The notes under the pieces: generated by a model
The model's input: only the letters and a program-made list of their open reading frames with translations
What the model was told of the DNA's origin: nothing
Databases searched by the model: none
NCBI GenBank assembly: GCA_963836195.1
Contig: CAWIIX010000027.1
Location: 110,244 to 174,243, forward strand
Reading direction: 5' to 3'
DNA: 64,000 nt
From: Trebonia sp963836195
GTDB taxonomy: Bacteria > Actinomycetota > Actinomycetes > Streptosporangiales > Streptosporangiaceae
Shown: in pieces, positions 9,319-18,225 of the stretch
Position numbering within the stretch: the stretch's first letter is position 1
Layout: each line of letters starts with the position of its first letter
Program-made: the position numbers and the translations under genes

Positions 9319-9714
9319 ATGAGCCTGCGCTTTTACACGATGGTCATCGACAGCCACGACATCAAGGCCCAGGCGCACTGGTGGGCCCGGGTGCTCGGCT
9401 GGGAGGTCACCTACGAGGCCGATGACGAGTTCGTCATCGAGTCGCCGCACATGGCCGACGAGAGCCGGACGATCCCGCTCGCCGAGCGCTCCCCCGGCCT
9501 GATCTTCGTCCCCGTGCCGGAGTCCAAGGCGCTGAAGAACCGGCTGCACATCGACCTCGCGCCGGGACCGGACGACGACCAGGCGGGCGAGGTCCGGCGG
9601 CTGCAGGAGCTCGGCGCACGGCGGATCGACGTCGGCCAGGGGCCGGACGCGCGGTTCGTGGTGATGGCCGACCCCGAGGGCAACGAGTTCTGCGTGCTCA
9701 GCGCGCGGGACTAG
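9319..9714 (+). CDS. VOC (glyoxalase-like) family protein
   Basis: 131 residues in the vicinal-oxygen-chelate fold: two beta-alpha-beta-beta-beta modules, with DSHDIKAQAHWWARVLGWEV in the first and the conserved HIDLAPGPDDDQAGEVRRLQELGA and MADPEGNEFCVL in the second. This is the actinobacterial Glyoxalase_6-like type, which often lacks a known reaction. Possible metal ligands are His in HIDLA and Glu in GNEFCVL. The ATG follows the previous gene by 4 bp. Confidence 0.85.
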   Translation: MSLRFYTMVIDSHDIKAQAHWWARVLGWEVTYEADDEFVIESPHMADESRTIPLAERSPGLIFVPVPESKALKNRLHIDLAPGPDDDQAGEVRRLQELGARRIDVGQGPDARFVVMADPEGNEFCVLSARD

Positions 9715-9840
9715 ACCGGGACGATAGGCCTCGGCCGGCCCGGTCGGAAATTCTTCGGCCGGGTTGTCGGAATCGCCGGGCCGGGGTTCGTGGAGTCGGT
9801 GCGGGCGCCCGCTGGGGGCGCGGCGCGGAGGGAGACTCTG

Positions 9841-10182
9841 ATGAAGTACGTACTGCTGATCATGGACACCCCGAACGAGCCGAAGCCGAACACCCCCGAG
9901 TGGGGCGCCTGGTACGGGGAGGTCGGCGCCTGGTACGAGAAGTGGGGCGCCACCGGCAAGCTCGAGGCGGGAAAGCAGCTGCAGGGATCGGAGACGGCCA
10001 AGACCGTTCGCTCGACCGGGGTGACCGACGGGCCCTACATCGAGACCAAGGAGGTGCTCGGCGGGTTCTCGATCATCGACGCGGACACGATCGACGAGGC
10101 GGTCGAGATCTCCAAGACCTGGCCCGGCGTGGACCGCGGCTGGATCACGGTCGAGGTCCGGCCGGTCCTGGAGATGGGCTGA
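9841..10182 (+). CDS. YCII-related (DGPF) domain protein
   Basis: 113 residues with the DGPF-type YCII fold: MKYVLLIM at the N-terminus, a GWGAWY/EKWG helix, and the name-giving TDGPYIETKEVLGGFSIIDAD segment in the middle. Such proteins are consistently encoded beside ECF42-type sigma factors, and the convergent neighbour here is exactly such a sigma factor. The function is unknown, possibly a small-molecule binding or enzymatic partner. The start is ATG 9841, behind GGAGGGA. Confidence 0.88.
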   Translation: MKYVLLIMDTPNEPKPNTPEWGAWYGEVGAWYEKWGATGKLEAGKQLQGSETAKTVRSTGVTDGPYIETKEVLGGFSIIDADTIDEAVEISKTWPGVDRGWITVEVRPVLEMG

Positions 10183-10191
10183 CCGCTCGCC

Positions 10192-11468
10192 TTAAAGGGT
10201 GAGGCCGCGGCTGAGGAGGTCGCGTTCGGCCGGGTTAGCGGCGAGGGACAGCGCCCGGTCGTTCGCGGCCGCCGCCTCGGCGGCGCGGCCGAGGGCGGTC
10301 AGCAGGGCGGCCCGGAGGGCGTGGAAGAGGTGGTAGCCGTCGAGATCGGCGTGCAGGGGCTCGATCTCGGCTAGCGCCTGCTCCGCGCCCTCCGCATAAC
10401 GGGTCGCGACCGCCCGGTTGAGCAGCACCACCGGGGACGGGGCAAACGACTGAAGACGGTTGTAGAGCAGGCGGATCTGCCGCCAGTCGGTGTGCTCGTA
10501 GTCGGCCGCCCCGGCGTGCAGCGCGGCGATCGCCGCCTGAACCTGGTACGGCCCGGGCGGCGCAGCGCGATCGCGCGGTCGAGCAGGCGCGTCGCCTCGT
10601 CCGCGAGCGCGCCGTTCCAGCGCGAGCGGTCCTGGTCCTTCAGCCGGATGAGGCGGCCCCAGCCGTCGAACCGGGCCGCCGCGCGCGACTCGTGCAGCAG
10701 CAGCAGCGCGAGCAGGCCGAGGACCTCGGGCTCGCGCGGCATCAGCCGGTGCAGGGTCCTGGTCAGCGCGATCGCCTGCGCGGCGAGGTCGCGGCGGGCC
10801 GGCTCGCGGCCGGAGGAGGCCAGGTAGCCCTCGTTGAAGAAGAGGTAGACGACCGCGAGCACCTGGGCGAGGCGATCCGCCAGCTCGTCCGGATCGGGGA
10901 TGCGGACCGGGGAGCGCTCGTCGGCCAGGGTCTTGCGCGCGCGCAGCAGCCGCTGCGACATCGTGGCCTCGGAGACGAGGAAGGCCCGGGCGATCTGCTC
11001 CCCGGTCAGGCCGCAGACCGCGCGGAGCGTGAGCGCGACCTGCGCGTCCCGGCCGAGCGCGGGGTGGCAGCAGGCGAAGACCAGGCTCAGCAGCTCGTCG
11101 TCGGCCTCCTGGTCCGCTCCCCCGGCGTCGGGCGCATCGCTTTCGTCGCGGCCGTGGCCGCGGCCGAGCGCGGCCGGGCCGTCCGGGCAGGCGCTGGTGT
11201 CGGTCACCGCTAGCAGCGCCAGCTTGCGCTCGCCGACCTTGTCCCGGCGAAGCCGGTCCAGCGCCTTGCGGTGAGCCGTGGTGGCCAGCCAGCCGCCCGG
11301 GCTGGCGGGCACGCCATCGCGCGGCCAGTGCTCGATCGCCTCGATGAACGCGTCCTGCACCGCGTCCTCGGCCAGGCCGATGTCCCCGGTGCGCGCGGCC
11401 AGGGCGGCCCTGATCCGGGTCGCCTCCTGCCGGTACACGCTCTCGAGCGACTCCGGTGCCGCGTCCAT
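10192..11468 (-). CDS. ECF42-type RNA polymerase sigma factor, one frameshift near 10553
   Basis: Region 2 is in the first ~90 residues (DAVQDAFIEAIEHW; GGWLATTAHRKALDRLR). Region 4 includes LTGEQIARAFLVSEATMSQRLLRARKTL. A long C-terminal extension with TPR-like helices follows (DUF6596 type: AIAALHAGAADYEHTDWRQIRLLYNRL). This is the layout of ECF42 factors, which have no classical anti-sigma factor and are paired with DGPF proteins, as here. The frame breaks near 10553: the upstream frame ends in RRPGRTRF, and the other frame gives GPYQVQAAIAALHAG. One missing base restores the protein at roughly 425 residues. The start is ATG 11468, just after a GGAG. Confidence 0.85.
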
Positions 11469-11558
11469 GGCTCCAGTCTTCCACGCCGGCTCGCCCCGGC
11501 CGGTCTTAGTGGCCGGCTCCAGTGACCGGGTCGCGGGCGCGAACCTATGCTCAGCGCT

Positions 11559-12731
11559 ATGACCGAGTTTCGGCTTGCGGAACGTATGGGGCGGCTGGGG
11601 ACCGAGTCGGCGTTTGAGGTGCTGGCGCGGGCCAAGGCGCTGGAGGCGGCCGGGCAGCGGGTCATCCACCTCGAGATCGGCGAGCCGGACTTCCCGACCG
11701 CGGAGCACATCAGCGAGGCGGCGGTCGAGGCGCTCCGGGCCGGGCAGACGCACTACGTGCCCGCGCCCGGGATCCCGGCTCTGCGCGAGTCGGTGGCGGC
11801 GTTCCTCGAGCGGACCGGGCGGCTGCGGACCTCACCGGACCGGGTGGTGGTGACGCCGGGGGCCAAGCCGATCATGTTCTTCACGATCATGGCGCTGTGC
11901 GGGCCGGGGGACGAGGTGCTCTACCCCGACCCCGGGTTCCCGATGTACGAGTCGATCACCGCGTTCGCCGGGGCCACCCCGGTGCCGGTGCCGCTGCGGG
12001 AGTCGAACGGGTTCCGGATCGACGTCGACGAGCTGGCCGGGCTGATCACGCCCGCGTCGAAGCTGCTGATCATCAACTCCCCGCACAATCCGTGCGGCTC
12101 GGCGCTGACGGCCGACGACTGCGCCGCGATCGCCGCGCTGGCCGTACGGCACGATCTGGTGGTGCTGTCGGACGAGGTGTACTGGGCGCTGCGGTACGGG
12201 GACGGCCCGCACGCGAGCGTGCTCTCGTTTGACGGGATGGCCGACCGGACGATCCTGCTCGACGGCTGGTCGAAGACGTACGCGATGACCGGCTGGCGGC
12301 TCGGCTTCGGGGTCTTCCCGGCCGCGCTGGTGGAGCCGGTGACCCGGCTGGCGATCAACTCGGTTTCCTGCACCTCCGCGTTCAGCCAGTACGGGGCGAT
12401 CGCCGCCCTCGACGGGCCCCAGGACGGCGTCGCGGCGATGGTGGCGGAGTTCCGCGCGCGCCGCGACGTCATCGTGGCCGGGCTCAACGCGATCGACGGG
12501 GTCAGCTGCGTCGAGCCGCAGGGCGCGTTCTACGCCTTCCCCAACATCACCGGGACCGGCGTCGGCGCCGACGAACTGGCGGGCCGGCTGCTGCGCGAGG
12601 CCGGGGTGGCGGCGCTGGCCGGCACCGCCTTCGGCCGGCATGGCGAGGGGTTTCTCCGGATCTCCTACGCCAACTCGGTCGCCAACATCGAGGCGGCGCT
12701 GGACGCGATCAAATTCCTACTTCACTCCTGA
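11559..12731 (+). CDS. PLP-dependent aminotransferase, aspartate aminotransferase fold
   Basis: A fold-type I aminotransferase of about 390 residues. The PLP lysine is in DGWSKTYAMTGWRLGF. The Asn/Pro motif is NSPHNPCGS, the Asp is in VLSDEVYW, and the phosphate-binding region TPGAKPIMFF is intact. The C-terminal substrate Arg is in GFLRISYAN. The amino-acid substrate is not evident. There is no clear ribosome-binding site. ATG 11559 begins the conserved TEFRLAERMG, and an in-frame ATG at 11547 is the alternative. The gene is divergent from the sigma factor, and its frame is clean. Confidence 0.9.
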   Translation: MTEFRLAERMGRLGTESAFEVLARAKALEAAGQRVIHLEIGEPDFPTAEHISEAAVEALRAGQTHYVPAPGIPALRESVAAFLERTGRLRTSPDRVVVTPGAKPIMFFTIMALCGPGDEVLYPDPGFPMYESITAFAGATPVPVPLRESNGFRIDVDELAGLITPASKLLIINSPHNPCGSALTADDCAAIAALAVRHDLVVLSDEVYWALRYGDGPHASVLSFDGMADRTILLDGWSKTYAMTGWRLGFGVFPAALVEPVTRLAINSVSCTSAFSQYGAIAALDGPQDGVAAMVAEFRARRDVIVAGLNAIDGVSCVEPQGAFYAFPNITGTGVGADELAGRLLREAGVAALAGTAFGRHGEGFLRISYANSVANIEAALDAIKFLLHS

Positions 12732-12995
12732 GCTGCCAGTTGTCGGGCGTGACGGAGCGGGAATCGGGTCCGGTCAACGGTCGCCTTTTCGCCGAGCAAG
12801 TCAGAAACGACGACCAATACTGCACACCAAACACCTATTTTTGCGCTATATGGCGATTTGGTTACACCTCGATGTCTGCGGAGTCTTACACTCTCGCTAG
12901 CCAGATGCGCGTACCGAGCACGGCTGCGGCGCGCGTCAGGACTGGCTCATGTCGATTTACCTGCGGCTACGACATGAATATGCGAGGGCAGAGCG

Positions 12996-15900
12996 ATGAG
13001 AGGCCCCGACGCGCCTGCAACCGGGCGGCGGCGAGCCAGCCAGACTGACATGCCCGCTATTCGGGCTGGTGACCAGGCCGGGAGCCAGCCGGACCGGGCG
13101 CGGCCCGACCGGGCGGGGCCGGGTCCGGACCGGCTGCGGCGGTCCTCCCTGTCGAACTGGTCGGTCTCCACCCGCCTGGTGGCGCTGTTCGTCATGGCGA
13201 GCCTGCTCGGCCTCGTCTTCGGCGGCCTGCGGATCGCCGACGCGGTCGGGACCGCGAGCGACTACTCGCGCACGCGTGCAGCTGGCCGACGTCGCCCGGC
13301 AGATCACCGCGCTGGCGCAGGCCATGGAGGACGAGCGCGACCACACGGTCGGCGTCCAGGCCCTGACCATGCTGGACGGGGACGCGGTGGCCGACCAGGC
13401 GGGCCAGCAGGTGCTGGCGCCGCTCCAGCAGTACCTGCAGGCAGGAGCAGACGGCGCTGGCCGCGGCCGAGAGCACGACCAACACCGACGCCCGGCTGAC
13501 GGCCGCGCTGGTCGCGGGCATCGGCTCCGGGTTCCCCGCGAGCACCCGGTCCAAGGCGACGACGGTGCTCAACCAGATCAGGTACCTGCCCAGCCTCCGC
13601 TCGTCCATCTTCCCCCAGCCGGCCAAGGGCCAGACGCAGGTCGAGGCCGACCAGAACGCGCTCGCCAGCGAGACACCGATCGAGGTCATCGAGAGCTACT
13701 CGGGCATCCTCTCGATCCTGTTCGCGCTGGGTGACGACATCACCATCGGCAGCGGCGACGTCCAGCTGGGCGACAACGTGCGCGCGCTGAGCGCGCTGTC
13801 CATGGCCGAGGACCAGGCATCGCAGCAGCGCGCGATCCTCTACGGCGCGTTCCTCGCCAGCGCGCTCAACGACGCGGTGACCAACGGGACGCCCGCCAAC
13901 AACGTCACCGGCCCGGTGGCGCTCGACGACTTCGGCGGGCTCGACGCGTTCATCACCGCGCAGGACCTCCAGTTCGCCGACCAGCAGTCGTTCGACGCGG
14001 TGGCCACGCAGGCCCAGACGACGGCCGTCACCAACGCCGAGGCCAGCCTCCACTCCCAGTCCGCGCAGCTGATCGAGACGCTGGTGAGCGCGGTCGGCGA
14101 CCCGACCATCATCTTCCCGCTTGGCCAGGGCAGAAGATGGTGGCTCGGCGTCACCAACACGGCCACCACGCCCGCACGGCTGGTTCGCCGACATGTCCTC
14201 GACCGTCAACGGGATGCGGACGGTCAACGACCAGCTGGCGGCCGCGGTCGTGCAGCGCAGCCAGCAGCTGCAGCACTCAGGCGTTCGAGTCGGCGGTGCT
14301 GACCGCCGTGGTGACCGTGGCCGTGGTGCTGCTGGTGCTGCTGGCGACCGCGCTGGTCGCCCGGTCGATGGTCAACCCGCTGCGCCGGCTGCAGACGGAC
14401 GCGCTCGAGATCGCCTCCGTCCGGCTGCCCGCGCGGGTGGCGGCCGCCGCCAGCGGGACCGACCTGGCCGAGGCGGACCCGGCTACCTTCGGCTACGTCG
14501 AGCCGATCGGCGTGCAGGGCACCGACGAGATCGCCCGCGTGGCCCGCGCGTTCGACCAGGTCCACGCCGAGGCGGTGCGGCTGGCCGGCACCGAGGCGCA
14601 GCTGCGCAGCAACCTCAACACGATGTTCATCAGCCTGTCGCGGCGCAGCGTGCCGCTGATCGACCGGCTGTCGCGGATGATCGACAACCTCGAGCAGAAC
14701 GAGGACCGACTCCGAGCAGCTCTCCCACCTCTTCTCCATGGACCACCTGGTCACCCGGATGCGCCGCAACTCGGAGAACCTGCTCGTGCTGGCGGGCGAG
14801 GAGCCGGTGCGCAAGTGGAGCGAGCCGGTGCCGCTCGGGGACGTGGCCCGCGCCGCCTCGGCCGAGATCGAGCAGTACGGCCGGGTGGCGCTCACGGTCC
14901 AGCCCGGGATCATGGTCTCCGGGCAGGCGGCGGCCGACATCGTGCACCTGCTGGCCGAGCTGATCGAGAACGCCACGCTGTTCTCGCCCCGGGAGAACCA
15001 GATCCAGGTGTCGGTGGGCGGACTCGCCCGGCGGCGGCGTGCTGGTCGAGGTCCGCGACGAGGGGGTCGGCGTCTCGGCCGCCCGGCTGGCGGAGATGAA
15101 CTGGCGGCTCGACCACCCGCCCGGCGTGGACGTGTCGGTGTCGCGGCACATGGGCCTGTTCGCGGTCTCCCGGCTGGCGGCGCGGCACGGCATCAGGGTC
15201 AGGCTCCGCGCGGGCACCCCGCAGGGCCTGAACGCCCTGGTCTGGCTGCCGGGCACCCTGACCAGCCGCGAGCAGCCGCTGACGGTCGGGCATGCACTCG
15301 CGGCCGCGCCCCGAGGGCAGCACGTTCAACGAGATCACGTCGTTCGGCGACGACCCGACCCCCGCGCTCGGGGCGGCGCTGCAGGCCGCCCACGGCACGT
15401 CGGGACTCCGGCAGCGCACGACCGGCCGACCGGGCGGCGGGCGGCACCGGCTCAGCCTGCTCGCCACCAGCGGCGACCAGCCTGTGGTCGGGGGCGGGGC
15501 AGGGCCCAGGTCGGTCTGGTTCGCGGCCAAGACGCCGTCCGGCCGGGCGCCGGGCGGGTCTTCCCCGGGGTCTAACTCGTCCCCGTTTGCCGCCGCTTCC
15601 TCTTCCCCGTCGGCCTCGTCCGGACCGGGCGCTTCGGCCGGGGGCGGGCAGCGGCCGACGCCGCCGGGGCGGAGCTGGGGGCCACCCGGCGTCGACTGGT
15701 CGGCGCCGGGTGCGGGTTCGGCCGACGCCGGGATGCGCCCGGCCGAGCTGGGCGGCTGGCGGAGCGGCGGCCCGCCTGCCGGGCCGTCGGTTTCCCGGCA
15801 GACCCAGGCGGGGCTGCCGCAGCGGGTGCCGCGGTCGAACGAGGGCTTCGACGGCTCGGCGTCCGGCTATGACGCGTCCCGCCCCGATGCGGCGCCGGTC

Positions 15901-16134
15901 CTCGGCGCGCCGGCCGGGTCCGGTACCGGGGCGCAGGGCGGATGGGGGACGGGAGCCCAGCGGGGAACCCAGCCCTCCCCGGGGCAGGGAGCCGACCAGC
16001 CGACGCCGCGGCGCCGTTCGCCGGAAGCGGCGCGCAACCGGCTGGCCGGGTTCCAGCTTGGCAGCCGCGACGCGACCCAGGCGGGTAACCCACCGGGCTG
16101 GACACCCTACGCAGGAGAGGAGACGAGCCGTTGA
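12996..16134 (+). pseudogene. Conservon-type nitrate/nitrite-sensor-like histidine kinase (CvnA type), frame broken seven times
   Basis: The pieces together give a sensor kinase of about 1040 residues: a disordered N-terminus, TM1 (LVALFVMASLLGLVFGGL), a helical NIT-type sensor domain (13276-14280), TM2 (VVTVAVVLLVLLATALVA), HAMP, a dimerisation helix (SLSRRSVPLIDRLSRM), and a HATPase domain with N box LLAELIENATLFSP and G1 VRDEGVGV. A long Pro/Ser/Gly tail follows. It belongs to the CvnA kinases of Streptomyces conservons. The frame changes near 13275, 13441, 14165, 14278, 14707, 15020 and 15291, each time by the equivalent of one extra base. The conserved residues between the breaks are normal, which argues against old decay. 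Start ATG 12996 lies behind GAGGG. The stop overlaps the roadblock gene. Confidence 0.8.
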
Positions 16135-16553
16135 GCAGCCCGTACCGTCAGGACCTGAATTGGCTAGTCACGGACTTCACCACCCGGGTGGCCGACGTCG
16201 CGCACGCGATCGTGGTATCCGCCGACGGGGTGCCGCTGGCGCTGTCGGCGGGCATCCCGTACGAGGCGGTCGAGCAGTTCTCGGCCATCACCTCCGGGCT
16301 GACCAGCCTGATCAGGGGCGCGGCGCAGATCATGGAGGCCGGCCAGCCGATCCAGGCGCTGGTGGAGATGGACCGCGGGCTGATGTTCGTGAAGGCGGTC
16401 AGCGACGGCTCGGCGCTGGCGGTGCTCACCGCGCCCGAGTGCGACACGCGGCAGATCTCCTATGAGATGACGCGGCTGGTGGAGGCGGTCGGCGAGCTGC
16501 TCACCCCGGCCGCCGAGAGGTCTAGACGGTTGAACAAGTCCGGAACTGGATAA
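16131..16553 (+). CDS. Roadblock/LC7 domain protein (CvnB type)
   Basis: A 140-residue roadblock/LC7 protein. In Streptomyces conservons CvnB is the partner of the CvnA kinase and of a small GTPase (CvnD). The fold markers are LNWLVTDFTTRVADVAHAIVVSADGVPLALS and the conserved GLMFVKAVSDGSALAVLTAPECDTRQISYEM. It starts at TTG 16131, overlapping the kinase stop (TTGA), after a GGAGAGGAG stretch. The expected next genes, cvnC (DUF742) and cvnD (GTPase), are absent. About 200 bp of intergenic DNA leads to an unrelated epimerase. The frame is intact although the kinase before it is not. Confidence 0.9.
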   Translation: MSSPYRQDLNWLVTDFTTRVADVAHAIVVSADGVPLALSAGIPYEAVEQFSAITSGLTSLIRGAAQIMEAGQPIQALVEMDRGLMFVKAVSDGSALAVLTAPECDTRQISYEMTRLVEAVGELLTPAAERSRRLNKSGTG

Positions 16554-16753
16554 AACCGATAGTGATTCTTGTCACCGATTCGCGCCGTCCTCCCTCGCCG
16601 CCGCCCCGGCGGCCGTCGCTCCCGCTACACTCCGCTGGCAGAAGCAGGCGTCCTCCGGCTCGGCCGAGGTGAGCGCCGGTTTGCGTGACGAAGACTCTTC
16701 ACTAGAGGTAAAGTCACGGCGCAAGATTCGCTGCTGATGCGATAGGAGTCGTA

Positions 16754-17968
16754 ATGCGCGTCCTCGTACTCGGGGGTGATGGTTTCTGTGGCTGGCCGAC
16801 CTCGTTGTACCTGTCGGACCGTGGTCATGATGTCACCATTCTGGACAACCTGTCCCGCCGGAAGATCGACATCGACCTGGAGGTCGAGTCGCTGACGCCG
16901 ATCGCGGCGATCGGGGAGCGGCTGCGGGCGTGGCGGGAGGTCACCGGGCGCGAGATCGGATTCGTCAGCGTCGACCTGGCGACGGAGTACGACCGGCTGG
17001 CCGCCATCCTGGCGGAGCTGCGGCCGGACGCGGTGGTGCACTTCGCCGAGCAGCGGGCGGCGCCGTACTCGATGCGGTCGGAGAAGACCAAGCGGTACAC
17101 CGTCGACAACAACGTGCGGGCGACCCACAACCTGCTCACGGCGATCACCGACACCGGGGTGAACGCGGCGATCGCGCACCTGGGCACGATGGGCGTGTAC
17201 GGGTACGGGTGGTCGGGCTCCGCGCCGATCCCCGAGGGGTACCTGACGGTGAAGGTGCCGACGCCCGACGGCGACCTGGAGCGGGAGATCCTGCACCCGG
17301 CGAACCCGGGGTCGGTCTACCACATGACCAAGACGCTGGACCAGCTGCTGTTCGCGTTCTACGCCAAGAACGACGGGCTGCGGATCACCGACCTGCACCA
17401 GGGCATCGTGTGGGGCACCCAGACGAACCAGACGGCGCTTGACCCCCGGCTGATCAACCGGTTCGACTACGACGGCGACTACGGCACCGTGCTGAACCGG
17501 TTCCTGATGCAGGCCGCGATCGGGCACCCGCTGACCGTGCACGGCACCGGCGGGCAGACCCGGGCGTTCATCCACATCAAGGACACCGTGCGGTGCATCG
17601 AGATCGCGATCTCGAACCCGCCCCAGGCCGGCGACAAGCCTAAGGTCCTGAACCAGATCACCGAGACCCACCGGGTCCTCGACCTGGCCAAGCTGGTCTC
17701 CGACATCACCGGGGCCGACATCGCCTACCTGCCCAACCCCCGGGTTGAGGCGGAGGAGAACGACCTCGTCGTCCGCAACGACCAGTTCCTCGCCCTCGGC
17801 CTTGAGCCCACCACCCTGTCGGAGGGGCTGCTGTCGGAGGTCAAGGAGATCGCCGCCAAGTACGCCGACCGCGCCGACCTGCGCAAGATCATCGCCCGCT
17901 CCACCTGGAAGGCCGGGATGGAGACCTCCCCCGACCTGATGACGACGGAAGCCATCATCGAGGGTTAG
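16754..17968 (+). CDS. UDP-sulfoquinovose synthase-like NAD-dependent epimerase/dehydratase
   Basis: 404 residues, an extended SDR of the SQD1/SqdB type. The dinucleotide motif is GGDGFCGWPTSLYLS. The sequence VESLTPIAAIGERLRAW, the HFAEQRAAPYSMRS stretch and the active-site LGTMGVYGYG and VYHMTKTLDQ (Tyr/Lys) closely follow UDP-sulfoquinovose synthase, which makes UDP-sulfoquinovose from UDP-glucose and sulfite for the lipid SQDG. No sulfolipid glycosyltransferase (SqdX) lies nearby. The product may therefore serve another sulfo-sugar or a related dehydratase role. AGGAG at 16744 precedes the ATG. The gene is monocistronic and its frame is clean. Confidence 0.78.
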   Translation: MRVLVLGGDGFCGWPTSLYLSDRGHDVTILDNLSRRKIDIDLEVESLTPIAAIGERLRAWREVTGREIGFVSVDLATEYDRLAAILAELRPDAVVHFAEQRAAPYSMRSEKTKRYTVDNNVRATHNLLTAITDTGVNAAIAHLGTMGVYGYGWSGSAPIPEGYLTVKVPTPDGDLEREILHPANPGSVYHMTKTLDQLLFAFYAKNDGLRITDLHQGIVWGTQTNQTALDPRLINRFDYDGDYGTVLNRFLMQAAIGHPLTVHGTGGQTRAFIHIKDTVRCIEIAISNPPQAGDKPKVLNQITETHRVLDLAKLVSDITGADIAYLPNPRVEAEENDLVVRNDQFLALGLEPTTLSEGLLSEVKEIAAKYADRADLRKIIARSTWKAGMETSPDLMTTEAIIEG

Positions 17969-18128
17969 TTCTCGCCCGTCGCGATCGCGCCCGGTTCCCG
18001 CCCGCTGAGGGCAGGGCCGGGCGCTCCGCATTTCCGCGCATTTCCTGCCCAAGTCGACCGGAAGGCGGGAACACACGTCCGCGCAAGCGCCGCCCTCTTC
18101 GAATTGGGTATCGGAATCAGAGCCAGCC

Positions 18129-18143
18129 GGGTCCGTTCGAGAT
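18129..18143 (+). repeat. Dispersed repeat copy C
   Basis: The core GGGTCCGTTCGAGAT is preceded by CCAGCC and followed by a T-rich stretch. It lies in the 257-bp gap between the epimerase and the first LuxR-type gene, about 85 bp before that gene's start. Confidence 0.65.
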
Positions 18144-18225
18144 CAATTTCTTTTTTCTGCTTCTGCTAAAGGGCGCAGCCTGAGGGATAATGCGGAGTAA
18201 AAATCGCTAGCTCCGTGAGGTGACG

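Noticed and set aside
12732..12995. Possible small gene in the AT-richer gap before the sensor kinase
   Set aside because: Open frames here have no ribosome site or recognisable protein. The region is better read as the promoter region.
13275..15291. Programmed +1 frameshifting as the explanation for the broken kinase frame
   Set aside because: Seven sites share no slippery motif or common context that I could see. Sequence error is simpler, so it is kept only as a remote option in the findings.
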